From positions 2,168,502-2,232,501 of the forward strand of contig NZ_JABBGF010000001.1 of assembly GCF_012927265.1 (NCBI RefSeq): DNA of 64,000 nt. The letters are read 5' to 3'. A program made the translations under genes and the position numbers. Shown piece by piece: positions 25,417 through 35,243 of the stretch. The notes under the pieces were generated by a model, which saw only the letters and a program-made list of their open reading frames with translations, was not told where the DNA came from and searched no databases. Origin of the DNA: Chryseobacterium cheonjiense (GTDB lineage Bacteria > Bacteroidota > Bacteroidia > Flavobacteriales > Weeksellaceae). Positions within the stretch are counted from its first letter, which is position 1. Each line of letters begins with the position of its first letter.

Positions 25417-25866
25417 TTACGGATGCGGCTGCATTTTTGCAGGGTCATCATAATTAACCATCCAGTTGATTCCGAATTTATCGGTAAACATTCCGAAATA
25501 GGCTCCCCAAAAAGTATCTGCCATCGGCATGGTCACCTTACCGCCTTCGGAGAGTCCGTTGAAAAGCTTATCTGCTTCTTCTTTTGATTCTGCGTTGATA
25601 GAAATCGAAAAATTGTTCCCTTCCTTATGGTTGGATGCCCACTCTCCTCCTGTATCGCTTCCCATAAGGATGGTTTCCTGTGAAATCGGAAGACTTACGT
25701 GCATAATCTTATCCTTGTCTTCTTGGGGAGTTTGTTTACCTTCCATAGGAGGCATTTCGCCAAAAGTTCCGATATAGGGGAATTCGCCGCCAAAAACGGA
25801 TTTATAGAAATCGAAAGCCTGCCTGCAGTTTCCGTTGAATGTTAAATAAACATTTACTGTTGCCAT
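25417..25866 (-). CDS. VOC family protein, PhnB-like
   Basis: A 149-residue glyoxalase-fold protein of the PhnB/3-demethylubiquinone-methyltransferase-like type. It has YLTFNGNCRQAFDFYKSVFGGEF at the start, HVSLPISQETILMGSD in the middle and FWGAYFGMFTDKFGINWMVNYDD at the end. The metal ligands of true glyoxalases are not all conserved, so enzymatic function is uncertain. It is 23 bp downstream of a second VOC gene, and the two are probably one operon. Confidence 0.87.
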   Translation of the reverse strand: MATVNVYLTFNGNCRQAFDFYKSVFGGEFPYIGTFGEMPPMEGKQTPQEDKDKIMHVSLPISQETILMGSDTGGEWASNHKEGNNFSISINAESKEEADKLFNGLSEGGKVTMPMADTFWGAYFGMFTDKFGINWMVNYDDPAKMQPHP

Positions 25867-25888
25867 AATCTGTATTTTTATAGTTAAA

Positions 25889-26260
25889 TTATCTGTGCTG
25901 ATCTATTAAAATCATATTTCCATCGGGATCTTTCAGGTAAATATGTTCAGGACCGGAAGTGCTTTCATCGGCTTCTTTTTCAAGTTCGATTCCCTGTTCT
26001 TTTAAGCGTTTCTGAATATCGCGCACGTCGTCAAAACTCTCAAGGTTCTGGGCATTTTGGTCCCAACCCGGATTAAAAGTCAGCATATTTCCGTCAAACA
26101 TAGCCTGAAAAAGGCCAATGATGTGATCTCCGTTTTTCAGGATGACATAATTATGCTCCATGTTTCCGCCCATCTGGCTGAATCCTAGTTTTTCGTAAAA
26201 ATCTTTGGATTTCTGAAGGTCTTTGACACTAAGACTTATTGAAAAAGCTCCTAATTTCAT
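25889..26260 (-). CDS. VOC family protein, glyoxalase-like
   Basis: A 123-residue single-module vicinal oxygen chelate protein. It begins FSISLSVKDLQKSKDFYEKLGF and ends HIYLKDPDGNMILIDQHR, both classical for the bleomycin-resistance/dioxygenase group. The C-terminal Glu ligand of glyoxalase I is replaced by the NMILID strand. Its substrate cannot be told. Upstream gene of the two-gene VOC operon. Confidence 0.87.
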   Translation of the reverse strand: MKLGAFSISLSVKDLQKSKDFYEKLGFSQMGGNMEHNYVILKNGDHIIGLFQAMFDGNMLTFNPGWDQNAQNLESFDDVRDIQKRLKEQGIELEKEADESTSGPEHIYLKDPDGNMILIDQHR

Positions 26261-26296
26261 ATTTAGTTTTTTTAAGGATTATCTTATTTAAATTAC

Positions 26297-26770
26297 TTAC
26301 TGACTGTTCTGTAAACGGGTTTTGAAATCCAATGTACCGTCATAGCTTTTCCAGTCACCGGCAAGCTCTATATATTGCTGTTCAATTTTTTCGTTGTTTT
26401 TATCCCAACGGAAAGTATAAACAAATTTTCCACTGAACATCCCCGAATGTTTTCCTTTGTATTCTTCAGCAAGCTCATATTCACCGTAAACAGATCCTTT
26501 TTTACCGGAGTCTTTATACTTTTTGATTTTAAATTTGCCTTCAAACTTTGTATAATTCTTATCGACAAGCGTATAGCCGGAAACAAAATATTCCTGATCA
26601 TTTTTCCTGTCCTGCTCAGAAATATCGATTTTAAGCTTAATTTCCTGATTTTTGCTGCCGATTGTTCCCGTGTAAGTTTTGCCATTATTCAGCCAGACAT
26701 TAGAGATATCGGGCATTTGCGAAAACGCAGCATTTGAAATGAGAATAAAGTAGAATAATAATTTTTTCAT
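26297..26770 (-). CDS. Secreted protein of an unnamed family, paralogue 1
   Basis: A 157-residue protein with a signal peptide (to FSQ, about residue 18). It shares landmarks with the next gene: EYFVSGYTLVDKNYTKFEGK, GKHSGMFSGKF and AGDWKSYDGTLDF. These suggest a small beta-sandwich of about 130 residues. I do not recognise a named family. It lies 18 bp after its paralogue, so the pair arose by tandem duplication and is probably co-transcribed. Confidence 0.7.
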   Translation of the reverse strand: MKKLLFYFILISNAAFSQMPDISNVWLNNGKTYTGTIGSKNQEIKLKIDISEQDRKNDQEYFVSGYTLVDKNYTKFEGKFKIKKYKDSGKKGSVYGEYELAEEYKGKHSGMFSGKFVYTFRWDKNNEKIEQQYIELAGDWKSYDGTLDFKTRLQNSQ

Positions 26771-26788
26771 GTGTTTTTTTGCTTTTAT

Positions 26789-27325
26789 TTATTTAAATAT
26801 TACTTTAGAAATATCGGTAGGTACAAAATTTGCCCACCAGGCTTCATACTCCAGGGTTTGGGAATAGTTCTTCCATTTTCCTTTCCAGGTAACACTTGCG
26901 CGGCTGGTTTTTGTAATAACTTTCTGCGACTGGATTCTTATCTTCCCCGTGAACACGCCTGAATGCTCTCCCGATTCCGTTTCTTTCAGAACAAAATCTC
27001 CAAAGACCAGCATGTCATCAGGAAGATCTTTCACATTATATCTCTGTGTAAATATGATCTCACCGGAAAATTTTGCATGGTTCCCTTCTTTCACTTCAGA
27101 ATATCCGGAGATAAAATACTGTTCCTGTTTTTCGGGATTCTTTACTGCTTTTTCAACCTTTACTTTTATTATTGTTTCATTATCGGCAATGGTCCCTTGA
27201 AAAGGTGTTTCATAATTCATCAGAAAGGCGCTGAAGTCTTCGTTTTTCGCGGGAAAATTATTCAATGACTGACCAAAAGAAAATGAAAAAAATGAAAGCA
27301 GAATAAGCAATACAATTTTTTTCAT
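26789..27325 (-). CDS. Secreted protein of an unnamed family, paralogue 2
   Basis: A 178-residue protein from ATG 27325, which gives a standard signal peptide (MKKIVLLILLSFFSFSFGQ). An ATG at 27334 that overlaps the upstream stop (ATGA) is an alternative, adding three residues. The mature part contains QYFISGYSEVKEGNHAKFSGE, GEHSGVFTGK and WKGKWKNYSQTLEYE, matching the gene at 26297-26770 in the same order. The gene overlaps or abuts the DUF1569 gene, so three genes form an operon. Function unknown. Confidence 0.7.
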   Translation of the reverse strand: MKKIVLLILLSFFSFSFGQSLNNFPAKNEDFSAFLMNYETPFQGTIADNETIIKVKVEKAVKNPEKQEQYFISGYSEVKEGNHAKFSGEIIFTQRYNVKDLPDDMLVFGDFVLKETESGEHSGVFTGKIRIQSQKVITKTSRASVTWKGKWKNYSQTLEYEAWWANFVPTDISKVIFK

Positions 27326-27330
27326 ATTTA

Positions 27331-27786
27331 TCATACGCCAAATTGTGCCAGATGATGATTGAGATGTTTCGCAAACATATTGCTCCATTCTTTTGCTTTC
27401 AGCTTACCGAATGAAAAAGATTCTTTGTCGTCAAAAGCTGATTCTCCCAGCTGCTGGGTCTTCTGAATAAAGCCGATCAATCTTTTCTTTTCATCTTCAA
27501 AATTCTTTCTGTCGGCAATAATAAACTGCGGAGCAGTAGGACTGTTATGAGGATATCCTTTTTCACCGACAACTTTGGATTTTACAAATGTTTTTAAGAT
27601 AAATTTTGCAATAGATCCCGGTTTTTTGTGCTTTTCCGGTTCGTAGACCATTTCATAAGAAACATTACAGTGAGCCAGCATCTGATCTACCGTCATTTTC
27701 CCCCATAAGGGCTGTGTTTCAGGAGTAAGCGTATTGATCCTGTCGATGTAATTCTGAGCTACTTTAGCATCAAAAACATTTTCCAT
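27331..27786 (-). CDS. DUF1569 (DinB-like) protein
   Basis: A 151-residue four-helix protein of the DinB/DUF1569 group. It has QPLWGKMTVDQMLAHCNVSYEMVYE with the first metal-ligand His, and NMFAKHLNHHLAQFGV with the later His residues at the C-terminus. Such proteins bind a metal ion and may act as thiol-dependent transferases, but the substrate is unknown. First gene of the operon with the two paralogous secreted proteins. Confidence 0.85.
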   Translation of the reverse strand: MENVFDAKVAQNYIDRINTLTPETQPLWGKMTVDQMLAHCNVSYEMVYEPEKHKKPGSIAKFILKTFVKSKVVGEKGYPHNSPTAPQFIIADRKNFEDEKKRLIGFIQKTQQLGESAFDDKESFSFGKLKAKEWSNMFAKHLNHHLAQFGV

Positions 27787-27808
27787 AGTTTATTATATTG
27801 TTGAAAAG

Positions 27809-27816
27809 CAAATATA
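27809..27816 (-). promoter_or_regulatory. Probable -7 box of the DUF1569 operon
   Basis: Reads TATATTTG on the coding strand (full TAnnTTTG), 23 bp upstream of the ATG. Confidence 0.4.
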
Positions 27817-27981
27817 TCAGTTTTTTTTCTGATCCTTTTTATTAAATGTTAAAAAATACAATAATTAACTAAAAATCAATTAATTAATCGAAAAATTTAT
27901 CATTATTTAGAGTGTTATTCTCACTTGGATTTACAATAAAATAAATCCGTAGCAATTACGTTTATATCCAAAACTGAAACC

Positions 27982-29238
27982 TTGAAAAAAATTATTTTTC
28001 TTTTTATTATTGTTGTTTATACAATTTCTTCTGCACAGGAAAGTGAGATCTGCAAATGTAGTTTATTAACAAAAAGTGAAGACAGTATTAAGAAATTCTC
28101 TAATAATGTGGCTACTATCTCAAAAAAAGAAGCTTTAAGACCACCATTCGATTTTATTTCTATAAAATATTTAAAAAGCTACGCAAAGTCTGAAGATGTG
28201 GTTGATTCAGTGGATTTGAAGATCAAGAGTTTTTTGAACATTAAAAAAATTGATAACGATGATGATTATCTGCATTATAAAATCACTGATTCCATTGAAA
28301 AAGCTGAATTTTCAAAAACTTTCGGAAACATTCCCAAACCACTCATTATAAAATCCGGCAAACTTAACTATTCTATAGCCATCCTTTATTTTAGTAATTA
28401 TAAAAGCAAATATTATTTAGCACTATCAACAGATGAAGGAAAAACATGGAAAAACTATTATACCGGATTAGTCCGAAAATTCAATTATATATTGAAGAGC
28501 AATTCACAATTTCCTTTATGGAAAGACAGCGAGCATATTCAAATTGAAGCTGATATTGTAAGAATGATCAAACCTATGACTTTTCCGGGCTTAAAGGAAG
28601 AATTTGAAACTGTTAAAAAAAATGCCTTGCTTACTTTACATTTAAAAGAAATTTTAAAAGATTCTGATAATGACGGTTTTAATGACCTTGAGGAAGAATT
28701 GGAACTTTTTACAAATCCACTTAGCGACGATACAGACCATGATGGAATTCCCGATTATGAAGATCCCAATCCCAAATATAAAAGTGTGAACAATGATTTT
28801 ACAAAATTGTTACAGGCAATTATGTATGGAGATTATCCTGTTGTTGAAAATTCGGATGTGCGACAATCTGAATTTATTGTGAACCTGGAAACCTTTGAAA
28901 AAGATTTTAATAATCCTGCGATTTTTTTTCACGGGCAGGAAACAAAGTTTTCAGATTCGTTTAATTTTTCGGTAATTGTAACAGATAATCAAAGCTTTAA
29001 ACAAATTACCCCAGTAGGCCAAAAAATAATTTTCTTAACTTCTGAAGAGTTCTCAAGATATAAAAAGAACAGTTTTATGAATTTGTATACACCGAATTAC
29101 AGCAAACTTTTCCCATGTGATGACGCTTCGGACACGTATCTTTTCGTTACCGATAACCTTTGGATTGGCCGCACTTATCTTATTAAAAGAATTCCGCAGG
29201 GATGGCTTATTAAAACTGTTTCCAGCTGGCAAAGTTAA
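27982..29238 (+). CDS. Secreted protein with calcium-binding TSP3-like repeats
   Basis: A 418-residue protein that probably starts at TTG 27982, because the signal peptide (KKIIFLFIIVVYTISSAQ) begins immediately and no upstream ATG is in frame. A middle region with STDEGKTWKNYYTG resembles a sialidase-type Asp box. Residues about 230-258 carry DxDxDG repeats (DSDNDGFNDLEEE and DTDHDGIPDYEDP) of the thrombospondin type-3 kind, which bind calcium. The last 150 residues are a separate domain that I do not recognise. Function unknown. The gene stands alone and ends at a bidirectional terminator. Confidence 0.7.
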   Translation: MKKIIFLFIIVVYTISSAQESEICKCSLLTKSEDSIKKFSNNVATISKKEALRPPFDFISIKYLKSYAKSEDVVDSVDLKIKSFLNIKKIDNDDDYLHYKITDSIEKAEFSKTFGNIPKPLIIKSGKLNYSIAILYFSNYKSKYYLALSTDEGKTWKNYYTGLVRKFNYILKSNSQFPLWKDSEHIQIEADIVRMIKPMTFPGLKEEFETVKKNALLTLHLKEILKDSDNDGFNDLEEELELFTNPLSDDTDHDGIPDYEDPNPKYKSVNNDFTKLLQAIMYGDYPVVENSDVRQSEFIVNLETFEKDFNNPAIFFHGQETKFSDSFNFSVIVTDNQSFKQITPVGQKIIFLTSEEFSRYKKNSFMNLYTPNYSKLFPCDDASDTYLFVTDNLWIGRTYLIKRIPQGWLIKTVSSWQS

Positions 29239-29280
29239 ATTTTAAATTGACTGGTCATTTTTATGATAAGCTTAAAATTT

Positions 29281-29314
29281 AAAACTCCACACATCTGTTG
29301 ATGTGCGGAGTTTT
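29281..29314. terminator. Bidirectional terminator
   Basis: Arms AAAACTCCACACATC and GATGTGCGGAGTTTT form a long stem with one mismatch, between two convergent genes. Confidence 0.8.
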
Positions 29315-29336
29315 AATGTCATGGTATAAAACTTAC

Positions 29337-32300
29337 TTATTCCGAGATATTAACGTTGCTTCCTTTTGTATGCGCATTCATCTGCGGGGCATAATAATTC
29401 TGGATCGTGGTAATCCCGTTTGAGAATTTTCCGGAAGCGTTGGCTACATAATCATATTCAAATACATATTTTCCTTTCGGCATGTATTGAATATAGAAAT
29501 TTGTGGACGCATCTTTGGTCGACTGATAATAGCCTAAATTATTTTTCCACTGGTAACCGGATAATACATCCAAAGGCTCAAAACCTGCGGCTCTCATGTC
29601 TTTGATGTGAATAAATTCCATAGCGCGGTCTGTATTCAAAATCATACGTACTGTCACCTTATCTCCAATTTTTAATGGCGTTTCCGGGGAAATTTTCTGC
29701 AATTCCTCACCGTTGACCGTTTTGATTTTTCTGTACAGCTCTTTCGTTATGGATACATAATTCTCAGAAGATTTTATCTGATCCAGATCTTCATAATACT
29801 GCCAGAACAAGCCTCCCTGAACGATTCCCGGTCCCGGCTTGGTAACGGTAACCTCAGCAAGGTTTTTATTGAGAACATCCGTTTTTATTGTAGATTTCAC
29901 ATAACCTGTCGCCTGAGTTTCCGGCTTCAGTTCTTTTCCGCCCCAGATGATGGTTGCTTTATCACTTTCAGCAGAAGTCCATGATTTTCCTGAATTTAAG
30001 ATCGTGAAAATAACTTCCGCCGTTCCACGGGAACTTCCCCATGAATTCACTTCTTTCTGCGTGATGAGCCATATTTTCATGTCTTCAATGAATTTCTGGT
30101 CATTAGGCTTTAATGTATTAAATGCTTCCAATGCCCCGGCATGATTCACCACTTTAGAGCTGAACCAGCCCCAGTCATCAAGATTTTGCTTCCAGTAAAC
30201 GCCCTGAGTTTTTGAGTCTACAGAAGTTTCTTTTAAATAATTCATCAGTTTATCTGAAACATCTTTCAGTCCGAAATCATTCATCAGTAAAGCGGCGCGA
30301 TGCAATCCGAAGAAGGTAAAATCCGTAATTTTTGCCGTTTTTGCTTTTTGCTTTACCAGCGATTTTATTGTTTCTCCTTTTCCTTTTACCGGATATTGCT
30401 TTTCCCAGTAATTACGGGCATCAAGATAGTCCAGCGTCCAGTTATTCAGGATATTTTCTTTATTTGATCTGAGCGAAGCTGAAGCATCATATTTTGCAAC
30501 TTCATTATCTACGTACTGAACCAGTTTTTTCACCAGTTCATTTTGACCTGAACTTTGATAATCACTTACATGATCTTTCAGCCACAAATTGATTTTCCCT
30601 AAGTTTTTCAGGATGTACAATGATGTGGAATAGGAACTCGGATATCCCTGATACCAAGAGAAACCGCCATCCGGGTTCTGCAGTTTACTTAAAGCGTCCC
30701 AATCCTGGTTAATTGAATTTTTCATCGAATTAACGTCAAATAACAATGCCAGTTTAGCCATTTGTTCCTGTTCATTTTTACTTTCCAAAACCCATGGTGT
30801 TTCTTCCAGAAGCAACTGTTTCAGTTCCTGATTTTTTTCAAGATTGGAGCTTAATAAGCCTTTATCCTGGTACTCTTCAAAAACAGCTTTTATTTTCGGA
30901 TTTCCTTTGAAAATTTCTGAAGCTAAAACATCCGCAAACCATTTATTGAAGATCACATCGGCAGAATTATTAGGATCATTTTTCAGGCTTGGAAGCGCAA
31001 ACATAATTTCCCAGATAGGATTGGTCGTCAGTTCCAGCGTATTGGAAACATTGGAAATTGTTGTTGAATTTGTATTTTTAAGATTTTCCAATGTAAACGT
31101 TTTGGTTTCACCTTCTCTTACAAAAACCGGGACCGCATCTGTTACGAGCATTCTGTTAGGAAGAACTGCCACCGCTTTTTGCTCACCATCAGAATACTGA
31201 CCGGCTTTAGCTACCACTTTCAAAATGATCGAAGAAACATTTTCAGGAACTTTTATATTCCATGTTAACGCTGAATTTCCGTTTTCATTTAAATCAAAAT
31301 TCTGAATCGCTGAATGTAATCCAAACTTAGAAGAAATATCTTCATTGGTGAAAGCATCCAGGATCTGTAAGCTTGCAGAACCGCTCATTTTTTTATCGGT
31401 TAAATTCGACAGTTTTGACTGAAGATTCAGCTCATCTCCTTCTCTTAAAAATCTTGGATAATTTGGCGTTACCGAAAATTCTTTCTGGGTTACGACTTCT
31501 TTTTCCAAAGTTGCTGCTCTGGCATCTTTTGTGTGAGCAAGGAACATTAATTTCCATTTCGTTAAGGCTTCCGGAGAAGTGAACTCGAAGCTTACGTTTC
31601 CTTCAGAATCGGTCTTTAAATCAGGATAAAAGAAAGCAGTTTCATTAAGATTCTGGCGAACCGGTATATTTTCCAAAGGTTTGTCTTCTTTATCAAGAAC
31701 TCCGTCATGATCAACATCGTCAGCAACGACTTCTGAAGCTGTCCTGGCAACTTTAGCTTTACTATAACCTAAGACAACAACTTCTTCAAGATTTTTATCT
31801 GAGCTACGAGCTGCCATTGGCGCAGGACTTGCAACACCGCGTACTACCACTCCTGATGCTGCACCTGGAAGTCCGTTAAAGTAGCCTCTGTCAAACCAAT
31901 TAAAAGCAGGAATTTCAACTTGTTTTTGCTGAAAATATTCCAGTCTTTTCTGATAATATTGCTGAGTAAGATATTTTCTGATATCATAAGAAGTCACCAT
32001 TGAAGTCTGAGCAGATAAGCTATACCAATTGAATCTATGAATTACAAATTTATCCAAAGACATATCGTACATATTGGCTAACACCTCCGCATTGATTTTT
32101 TCTTTTTCATTTCCTGAAACTTTTACAGACCATTTTTCTTTTGAATTCGGCTGGATTTTATCCCTGAATGTTACGGTTTCAATTTTTAAAGGCTGCTCAA
32201 CATCTTTTATGGCAAGATTGACAGATTCCGTCTGAACATCATTAAAAGCCACCACCTGAAACTGAACATTTAAATTTTGTACATTTTTATCTTTCGGAAT

Positions 32301-35225
32301 GTCTGTTGTGTACTCAACGATACCGTTTCTAAATGGCCGAACTTCTGAAATTGTTTTTCCTGAACCATCCTGAACGAAAACATTCAATAAAGCGTTGGGA
32401 ACTGAGGAATAAACAGTAAAAACGGCTTTTTCTCCTCTGGCAAATTCTTTTTTAGGCTGTAAAACCGTAAGGAAGGTTTTCTGATTCGGTTTTAACGATT
32501 TTTTGTCCCAGACCCTGAAATTCTGAGTTGTTTTTATCGTGTCTTTGCCTTCGATATTGTACAATTCGAGACGGTAATCTCCTGCTTCCAGTTTTCCAAG
32601 GTCAAGAGATTCTTCATTTCTCTTTGTTCCATCAAAAATAACAGAAGCCGTTTTCCAGTTTTTAATTTCATCATTTTTATCGTACAGGTCATGCGGGAAT
32701 TTGCTGATGAATTCTTCTTTTGAATACTTCGGCAGATCCTGAACTTCAGATTTAAAATTATTTCTAAAAACCCTTTCCGGAGCATCCAGCTTTGCTAATC
32801 TTACCAGATACGATTTTTTAAGGTTCTGTTCATTATAATTTTTGGTTTCAACTTTCAGCTTTATATTTTCATCAGAGAATACATCTTTAATTTCCTCAGC
32901 CTGTATATAATGAGACACAGAAGCAACTTTCAGCTGTGTATCTGCAGTCTGTGTTTCCCCGTTGATATCTGTAACGGAAGCATTGATTTCGTAATTATCA
33001 ATCTGAATACCTTCTACATTTTCATCTTTTTTCAGATCCAGTTTAATGGTAAACTCTCCTTTTTCATTGGTTTTTGCTTCTCCTAAAACAGAGTTCTCAT
33101 TATCATCATTTTGCGGGTACCATGAGAAATATCTCCATCGGATATTTCGCTTCCTGATTTCATACTGTACCGTCGTATTGCTTAAAGCAACTCCTGAAAA
33201 CATCATGGCTTTCCCTTTCAGCTCGATGGTTTGCCCGTATTTGTATTCTTCTTTTACAGGATCAAACGTTACTTCAAATTTGGGTCTTTTATATTCCTCA
33301 ACGCTGAAATCTTTATAGCCTTCATTGGTATCGGTCCGAAGATAAAACACTCCGTTCAGCTTACCTTTCGGAAGCATGAAACTTCCGTGATAAGAGCCGA
33401 AATTATTGGTTGTAAACGTCTGGGACGAAACTTCCTGTCCGTTTGCATCCGTTAATGTGATCTGTTGCTGTAATCCTGCTACAACAGACTCTATTTCTTT
33501 ATCACGGCTGGTATTAATTACTTTAAAATAAACCGTTTGCCCAGGTCGGTAGATGGCCCGGTCGGTAAAAATCTGGGCTTTGCTGCGTTTCGTTTCTTTG
33601 TTCTGATCAATAGCAGCGACTCTGCTTCCGTACACGTCCATCAACTGAAAATTATTTGTTTTTGGCTGAAAGAGGAGGAAGGTTCGGTAATAATCTTTAT
33701 TGGTTGTTGCTGGAAATTTAAAAACCCCTTTACCGTCAGTTTTACCTTGTATTGTATTGACGTTTTTATTTGAAACAAATTCATAAAACGTAAGACTTTC
33801 ATTAGCAACAGGCTGTCCGTTTTCGCTGCTCACCAACCTTAATTCGTTCTCTAACTGGTTTCTGTCGGTCTTTGACTGATAAATAATTCTGTTGTCTGAG
33901 ACCAGAAAATAAAAATCTTTTTCGGCTTCCGCATCTTTGGCACTTATTCCGTCAACAGCATATTCTGCGAGATAAATTCCGGGTGGAAGCGCTTTTATTT
34001 CTAACGATGTTTTGTGGTTGCGAAAGTCTTTTGGATCATTCAGTTGATAAATCTCTTTTCTTACGGAATTTTTTTTGACACTGCTCGATGTATTAACGTA
34101 GGGATTTTTGGCATATTTTAAAAAAGATGCTACATCCTCTTTTACTTCATAAATATTGATTGAAAAGGCAGAAACATTTTTATATTCTGCAACAAAGTGA
34201 ATCGGTTTATTGCTTTGGTTCTGCTGCTCATATTTAATATTTAAAAACGGATTTAAAATCTGATTTTCTACATTTTTTATATTGCCGATGAATAGAGATT
34301 TCGGATATTGATTTTTCGCCTGGACAGCAATTTCCAGAGCCTGCTTTTCCTTCTTTTCCAAAATCAGCTGATTCATGATATCCTCCATGATCAGGACTTT
34401 ATAATCGCCTTCTGCATCAGATTTCAAAAGATTCTGAAGCTGGGTAAGCCTGTCTTTGCACTGATTGAAATTACAGTTTTGCTGCAATTTTTTGTGCATA
34501 AAATATAGTTTTGAATTCCCGGTGTTCTGAGCGATTAATTCATCAAAATTGGTGTTGATTTTAATATGGTTTTCCTCAAGCTCATTTTTGGTAAAAAAAT
34601 CATCGTTGGCAAGAAAAATGTTTTTATTAATACTATACCAATCCCATAATGTCGGGAAATAGGGAATATAATCGCTGTTTGAAAAAGCTTTCTCATATTT
34701 TTTCAGAGCAATCTTTTTCATGTTGTCTTTTTGCAGATCAAGCTCCTGATAGTTTTTATTTAAATAATTTTTAAAATCCAGCCTGCTCCAGGTTTCTATC
34801 TGTGAAAGATCCTGAGCATTGATATTGGTACGCTGTCTTATTTCCCATGAATGTTCGTTGTAATAGTCGAGGAAAAAACCATTTAATAAAACCTGAAATA
34901 TAATTTTGTCGTCATTTTTTAATTGTTTTTCTACATCGGTCAGCTTTTTGAAAAACAGACTTACCGTGTCGTTTTTTTCATCATCCTGAGTTCGGTTTAC
35001 AATACTGAATTCTGCCTTTAAAGACTGAATAAGCTGTATAATATTATTGTCTTTCATCGCCTGTTTTTGTATGTCTGAAATTATGGGAAGACTAGATTTA
35101 TAAGCTCCTTTCTGAGAATTTGCAGCTACTTTTTTCCATTGCTCATCGTAATATTTCTGGGCAAAAACTAACGAAAAATTCAGCAGGAGCAGCAAAAGCA
35201 TAAAAATCTTGGATAATCTTTTCAT
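29337..35225 (-). CDS. Alpha-2-macroglobulin family protein without thioester
   Basis: A 1962-residue exported protein (signal peptide to about residue 22, VFAQ). The order is a helical N-terminal region (to about 320), macroglobulin domains (MG2 marked by FTDRAIYRPGQTVYFKV), a glycine-rich segment, the A2M domain (ETAFFYPDLKTDSEGNVSF) and an alpha/alpha thioester-type barrel (GGFSWYQGYPSSYSTSLYIL). The C-terminal receptor-like domain ends the protein. The CxEQ thioester motif is not present at the expected site, so it cannot trap proteases covalently. Near residues 1145-1185, around the bait-region position, there are a TonB-plug-like EEVVVLGYSKAK and a DVDHDGVLDKEDKP calcium-loop. Likely periplasmic, in protection of the envelope or peptidoglycan. 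It is divergent from a UbiA-like gene with only 18 bp between starts. Confidence 0.88.
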   Translation of the reverse strand: MKRLSKIFMLLLLLLNFSLVFAQKYYDEQWKKVAANSQKGAYKSSLPIISDIQKQAMKDNNIIQLIQSLKAEFSIVNRTQDDEKNDTVSLFFKKLTDVEKQLKNDDKIIFQVLLNGFFLDYYNEHSWEIRQRTNINAQDLSQIETWSRLDFKNYLNKNYQELDLQKDNMKKIALKKYEKAFSNSDYIPYFPTLWDWYSINKNIFLANDDFFTKNELEENHIKINTNFDELIAQNTGNSKLYFMHKKLQQNCNFNQCKDRLTQLQNLLKSDAEGDYKVLIMEDIMNQLILEKKEKQALEIAVQAKNQYPKSLFIGNIKNVENQILNPFLNIKYEQQNQSNKPIHFVAEYKNVSAFSINIYEVKEDVASFLKYAKNPYVNTSSSVKKNSVRKEIYQLNDPKDFRNHKTSLEIKALPPGIYLAEYAVDGISAKDAEAEKDFYFLVSDNRIIYQSKTDRNQLENELRLVSSENGQPVANESLTFYEFVSNKNVNTIQGKTDGKGVFKFPATTNKDYYRTFLLFQPKTNNFQLMDVYGSRVAAIDQNKETKRSKAQIFTDRAIYRPGQTVYFKVINTSRDKEIESVVAGLQQQITLTDANGQEVSSQTFTTNNFGSYHGSFMLPKGKLNGVFYLRTDTNEGYKDFSVEEYKRPKFEVTFDPVKEEYKYGQTIELKGKAMMFSGVALSNTTVQYEIRKRNIRWRYFSWYPQNDDNENSVLGEAKTNEKGEFTIKLDLKKDENVEGIQIDNYEINASVTDINGETQTADTQLKVASVSHYIQAEEIKDVFSDENIKLKVETKNYNEQNLKKSYLVRLAKLDAPERVFRNNFKSEVQDLPKYSKEEFISKFPHDLYDKNDEIKNWKTASVIFDGTKRNEESLDLGKLEAGDYRLELYNIEGKDTIKTTQNFRVWDKKSLKPNQKTFLTVLQPKKEFARGEKAVFTVYSSVPNALLNVFVQDGSGKTISEVRPFRNGIVEYTTDIPKDKNVQNLNVQFQVVAFNDVQTESVNLAIKDVEQPLKIETVTFRDKIQPNSKEKWSVKVSGNEKEKINAEVLANMYDMSLDKFVIHRFNWYSLSAQTSMVTSYDIRKYLTQQYYQKRLEYFQQKQVEIPAFNWFDRGYFNGLPGAASGVVVRGVASPAPMAARSSDKNLEEVVVLGYSKAKVARTASEVVADDVDHDGVLDKEDKPLENIPVRQNLNETAFFYPDLKTDSEGNVSFEFTSPEALTKWKLMFLAHTKDARAATLEKEVVTQKEFSVTPNYPRFLREGDELNLQSKLSNLTDKKMSGSASLQILDAFTNEDISSKFGLHSAIQNFDLNENGNSALTWNIKVPENVSSIILKVVAKAGQYSDGEQKAVAVLPNRMLVTDAVPVFVREGETKTFTLENLKNTNSTTISNVSNTLELTTNPIWEIMFALPSLKNDPNNSADVIFNKWFADVLASEIFKGNPKIKAVFEEYQDKGLLSSNLEKNQELKQLLLEETPWVLESKNEQEQMAKLALLFDVNSMKNSINQDWDALSKLQNPDGGFSWYQGYPSSYSTSLYILKNLGKINLWLKDHVSDYQSSGQNELVKKLVQYVDNEVAKYDASASLRSNKENILNNWTLDYLDARNYWEKQYPVKGKGETIKSLVKQKAKTAKITDFTFFGLHRAALLMNDFGLKDVSDKLMNYLKETSVDSKTQGVYWKQNLDDWGWFSSKVVNHAGALEAFNTLKPNDQKFIEDMKIWLITQKEVNSWGSSRGTAEVIFTILNSGKSWTSAESDKATIIWGGKELKPETQATGYVKSTIKTDVLNKNLAEVTVTKPGPGIVQGGLFWQYYEDLDQIKSSENYVSITKELYRKIKTVNGEELQKISPETPLKIGDKVTVRMILNTDRAMEFIHIKDMRAAGFEPLDVLSGYQWKNNLGYYQSTKDASTNFYIQYMPKGKYVFEYDYVANASGKFSNGITTIQNYYAPQMNAHTKGSNVNISE

Positions 35226-35243
35226 ATATGTTATTTTTGATAA

